Assembly: GCA_031216915.1 (NCBI GenBank)
Contig: CM062291.1
Location: 30,557,023-30,621,022, forward strand
Direction: 5' to 3'
Length of the DNA stretch: 64,000 nt
From: Pictodentalium vernedei
Taxonomy: Eukaryota > Mollusca > Scaphopoda > Dentaliida > Dentaliidae
Both the position numbers and the translations under genes were made by a program. Each line of letters opens with the position of its first letter. Within the stretch, counting starts at the first letter, position 1. Shown one piece after another: positions 62,175 to 64,000 of this stretch. The notes below the pieces were generated by a model. That model had not been told where the DNA came from, ran no database searches, and saw only the letters and a program-made list of their open reading frames with translations.

Positions 62175-62534
62175 GGGAGCTCGGTTGCTCAGTGGTAGAC
62201 TGTTGGACTTCTATGCTAGAGGTCCCGAGTTTGATCCTTGTTCGGGATGACCCACGTTGTGTCCTTGGACAAGGCACTTTATCCCAGTTGCCTACATGGG
62301 GGCATGATGATGTACTGAGGCGTACTGCATGTCGATGGTGCACATGTCTTCCAACTGCTGTAACCCAGCTTGAGCAGATCTTGAACAGAGAATGTTGAGC
62401 TGACAGCTGCTCGTCGATGCTCAGTGGGTCTCTCCAGGTACTCCGGCTTCCTCCACCCGTAAAACTGTCACAGTCACGATTAGCCATTGCGCATAAGTAT
62501 GTGACCTTAAACATCAATAAATAAATAAATAAAA
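62175..62534 (+). mobile_element. tRNA-headed SINE inside a Helitron-like 3' end
   Basis: gggagctcggttgctcagtg start. Target duplication AAGGCCCCTTCA at 62163-62174 and 62535-62546. The joined flanks, aggtgagtgattaaggcccc then ttcaagcttcttgttctg, match the terminal motif of the 167-bp satellite elements. Confidence 0.88.
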
Positions 62535-62828
62535 AAGGCCCCTTCAAGCTTCTTGTTCTGTTATAGTATACTTTTTCCACTGATTAAAAAAATTGTGAGA
62601 CCACATGTTGCCATAGATTTTTAGATAGTATGTCAGGGATTATTGGGACACCCCCACCTCAGGAAAAGATCAAATTTTATATAGAATCAGGTCTTAATAT
62701 TTTACAAGGTGTGATGCAAATCTGTAGAATTTCATTAGTTTGAGATGTTACAATCTTTTTGCATTTGTGGGTGGAGTTAAATTCTGTCAACTCTTGATCC
62801 AATGTAACAGAAAATCCCTGTCTGTATT

Positions 62829-63080
62829 CAGGCCAGAAAATAAGCCATCTGACATGTGCAAAATGAGGTCTCCAGAGGGTGAATTTGATGATGCTATCCC
62901 ATACAGTGAGCCAGTTTATCCTCTGGGTACCTCTTTCTGTTTAGTTTGAGACTGTGATTCAGATTGAGGTTCACAGAGGGTAAATTTAGTGATGCTACCC
63001 TGCTATGCAGGGTAGCATCACTAAATTCACCCTCTAGGGACCTCATTTTGTAGATGACAGTCTGCTTATTTTCTGGCTTG
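62829..63080. mobile_element. hAT MITE (gcctggaaataa family), intact
   Basis: Ends CAGGCCAGAAAATAAG and CTTATTTTCTGGCTTG. The 8-bp duplication TCTGTATT is at 62821-62828 and 63081-63088. Same family as 20715-20977. Confidence 0.9.
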
Positions 63081-63099
63081 TCTGTATTCTTCAAATGTC

Positions 63100-63185
63100 A
63101 TTATTTTCTTGTCTCCAAAACATACCATATGTCTTCCCATTGGAACAAGCTCAGTGAGCTCATTTCAATTAGATGTCACAATAGG
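63100..63185. mobile_element. TTAA MITE subfamily B core remnant
   Basis: ttgtctccaaaacataccat, then cattggaacaagctcagtga. Only the centre remains. Confidence 0.5.
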
Positions 63186-63345
63186 GCTGAATGATATTGT
63201 AAACAGAATACCGGTATCGGTATTCAGAAAAATATCATGGTATACCAGTACATCGAAAGACTGTTCAGATATCTAAAAATATGAACCAGAATCAGGACTT
63301 TTGCCATCACAGTGGAACAAATTAACATGCCTTGATGCAATTCGA

Positions 63346-63575
63346 ATAACCCTTTACCCAATGCACACGATATCAGAATTTATTATTTTAAATATTAGTT
63401 CATCAAATTTTTTCAAAAAATTTCAGCAAAACATCATGTGACCCCAATTCATTGGAATGAGTTCATTCCAATAAGGGGTCACATGATATGGTTTCGTAGA
63501 ATTTTTTTTTTTAAATATTTTTTCAACTTCTGAATTTGTATATTACGTGGCAGATGTGGCCAATTCATTTGGAAA
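63346..63575. mobile_element. TTAA MITE subfamily A
   Basis: taaccctttacccaatgcac to tattacgtggcagatgtgg. The core is atcatgtgaccccaattcat...aataaggggtcacatgat; the right terminus is worn. Confidence 0.75.
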
Positions 63576-63698
63576 AGAGAGGATTGTATTCATTCAGGAC
63601 TGCAGTTAAAACTCAAGACATCTTGAAAATTAAATTGTTGGGAAATAAATAATGATGATAAATCACTATTTTTGTCATTACACCAGTATTCAATCCAT

Positions 63699-64000
63699 GG
63701 GAGCATCTTGGCTCAGTAGGTAGAGATGCAGGCTGCAAGCCGAGAGGTACTCTGTTCAAATTCTGCCTGTGACAACTGCGTTATGCCCTTGGGCACATGT
63801 GGGGGGCAGGATGGCTCTATGTACTAAGGCAAACTGCACATCGATAGTGCACCTGTCTTCAACCAACAGGTGCACCTGTCTTCAACCAATGCTAACCCTG
63901 ATTGTGTGGAGTTAGTACATTGGGGGGTCTGACAGTTGCATGCCATTGCTTGATGGTTCTCTCCAGGTATTCCGACTTGCTCCACCCATAAAACTGACAA
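63699..64000 (+). mobile_element. tRNA-headed SINE, cut by the window end
   Basis: gggagcatcttggctcagta start. The body continues to ccaggtattccgacttgctc. A 21-base internal duplication (caggtgcacctgtcttcaac region, 63851-63888) is peculiar to this copy. Confidence 0.82.

Noticed and set aside
23300..63999. True tRNA genes at the SINE heads
   Set aside because: Box A- and box B-like motifs are present, but no full cloverleaf or acceptor stem is evident. Each is followed by the SINE body, tail and target duplication.

Overview
The window looks like eukaryotic, almost certainly invertebrate metazoan, DNA. It is AT-rich, intron-bearing and dominated by transposable elements; I see no bacterial operons or prokaryotic gene layout. 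Several repeat styles resemble what I associate with molluscs, especially bivalves: terminal motifs of the type AGCTCACC...GGTGAGC...GGGCCTCTTGTT, 'CCCGACTAAAGTCGGG' repeats rich in 'caaggtcaaggtcac', and a tandem-repeat-bearing Helitron-like family similar to 'pearl' elements. The mollusc assignment is an inference, and I cannot name a species.

Only two stretches look like host genes. One is a probable terminal exon of a DIPK1/FAM69-like divergent kinase (22139-22828). The other is a short unrecognised terminal exon (27579-27831). Both are on the + strand, directly behind good 3' splice sites.

The rest is a layered transposon graveyard in which insertion order can be read. There are five tyrosine-recombinase (YR) retrotransposons. 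Three are DIRS-like: copy 1 at 1-2485 (3' part only), copy 2 at 8212-15345 (full length, one frameshift in RT), and copy 3 at 33532-40566 (full length, decayed). They share inverted terminal repeats and an internal complementary region. A decayed Ngaro-like element (about 49387-58821) is interrupted by a well preserved PAT-like element on the minus strand (50404-55496). That element has split direct repeats, and its Gag-RT-RNase H-MT-YR reading frame becomes one continuous ORF if two GT-AG introns are removed.

Layout. 1-7.1 kb: DIRS copy 1 inside a Helitron-like element carrying about 25 units of a 167-bp satellite, itself inside a TTAA MITE. 7.1-16.3 kb: MITEs, DIRS copy 2 (inside a TTAA MITE) and a hAT-type element. 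16.3-22.1 kb: MITEs, short tandem-repeat elements and an interrupted SINE. 22.1-28.9 kb: the two host exons, a Harbinger-type MITE, SINEs and a 5S-rRNA-like SINE trimer. 28.9-33.4 kb: a second Helitron-like element carrying a SINE and a broken pogo/Tigger transposon. 33.5-40.6 kb: DIRS copy 3. 40.6-48.5 kb: nested MITEs. 48.8-59.8 kb: the YR-in-YR nest. 59.8-64 kb: MITEs, SINEs and a hAT MITE.

The genes do not form a pathway. The biology is the retrotransposition machinery (Gag, RT, RNase H, MT and YR), and the dependence of non-autonomous families (TTAA/piggyBac-like, TTA/Harbinger-like, 8-bp/hAT-like MITEs, tRNA- and 5S-headed SINEs) on enzymes encoded elsewhere.
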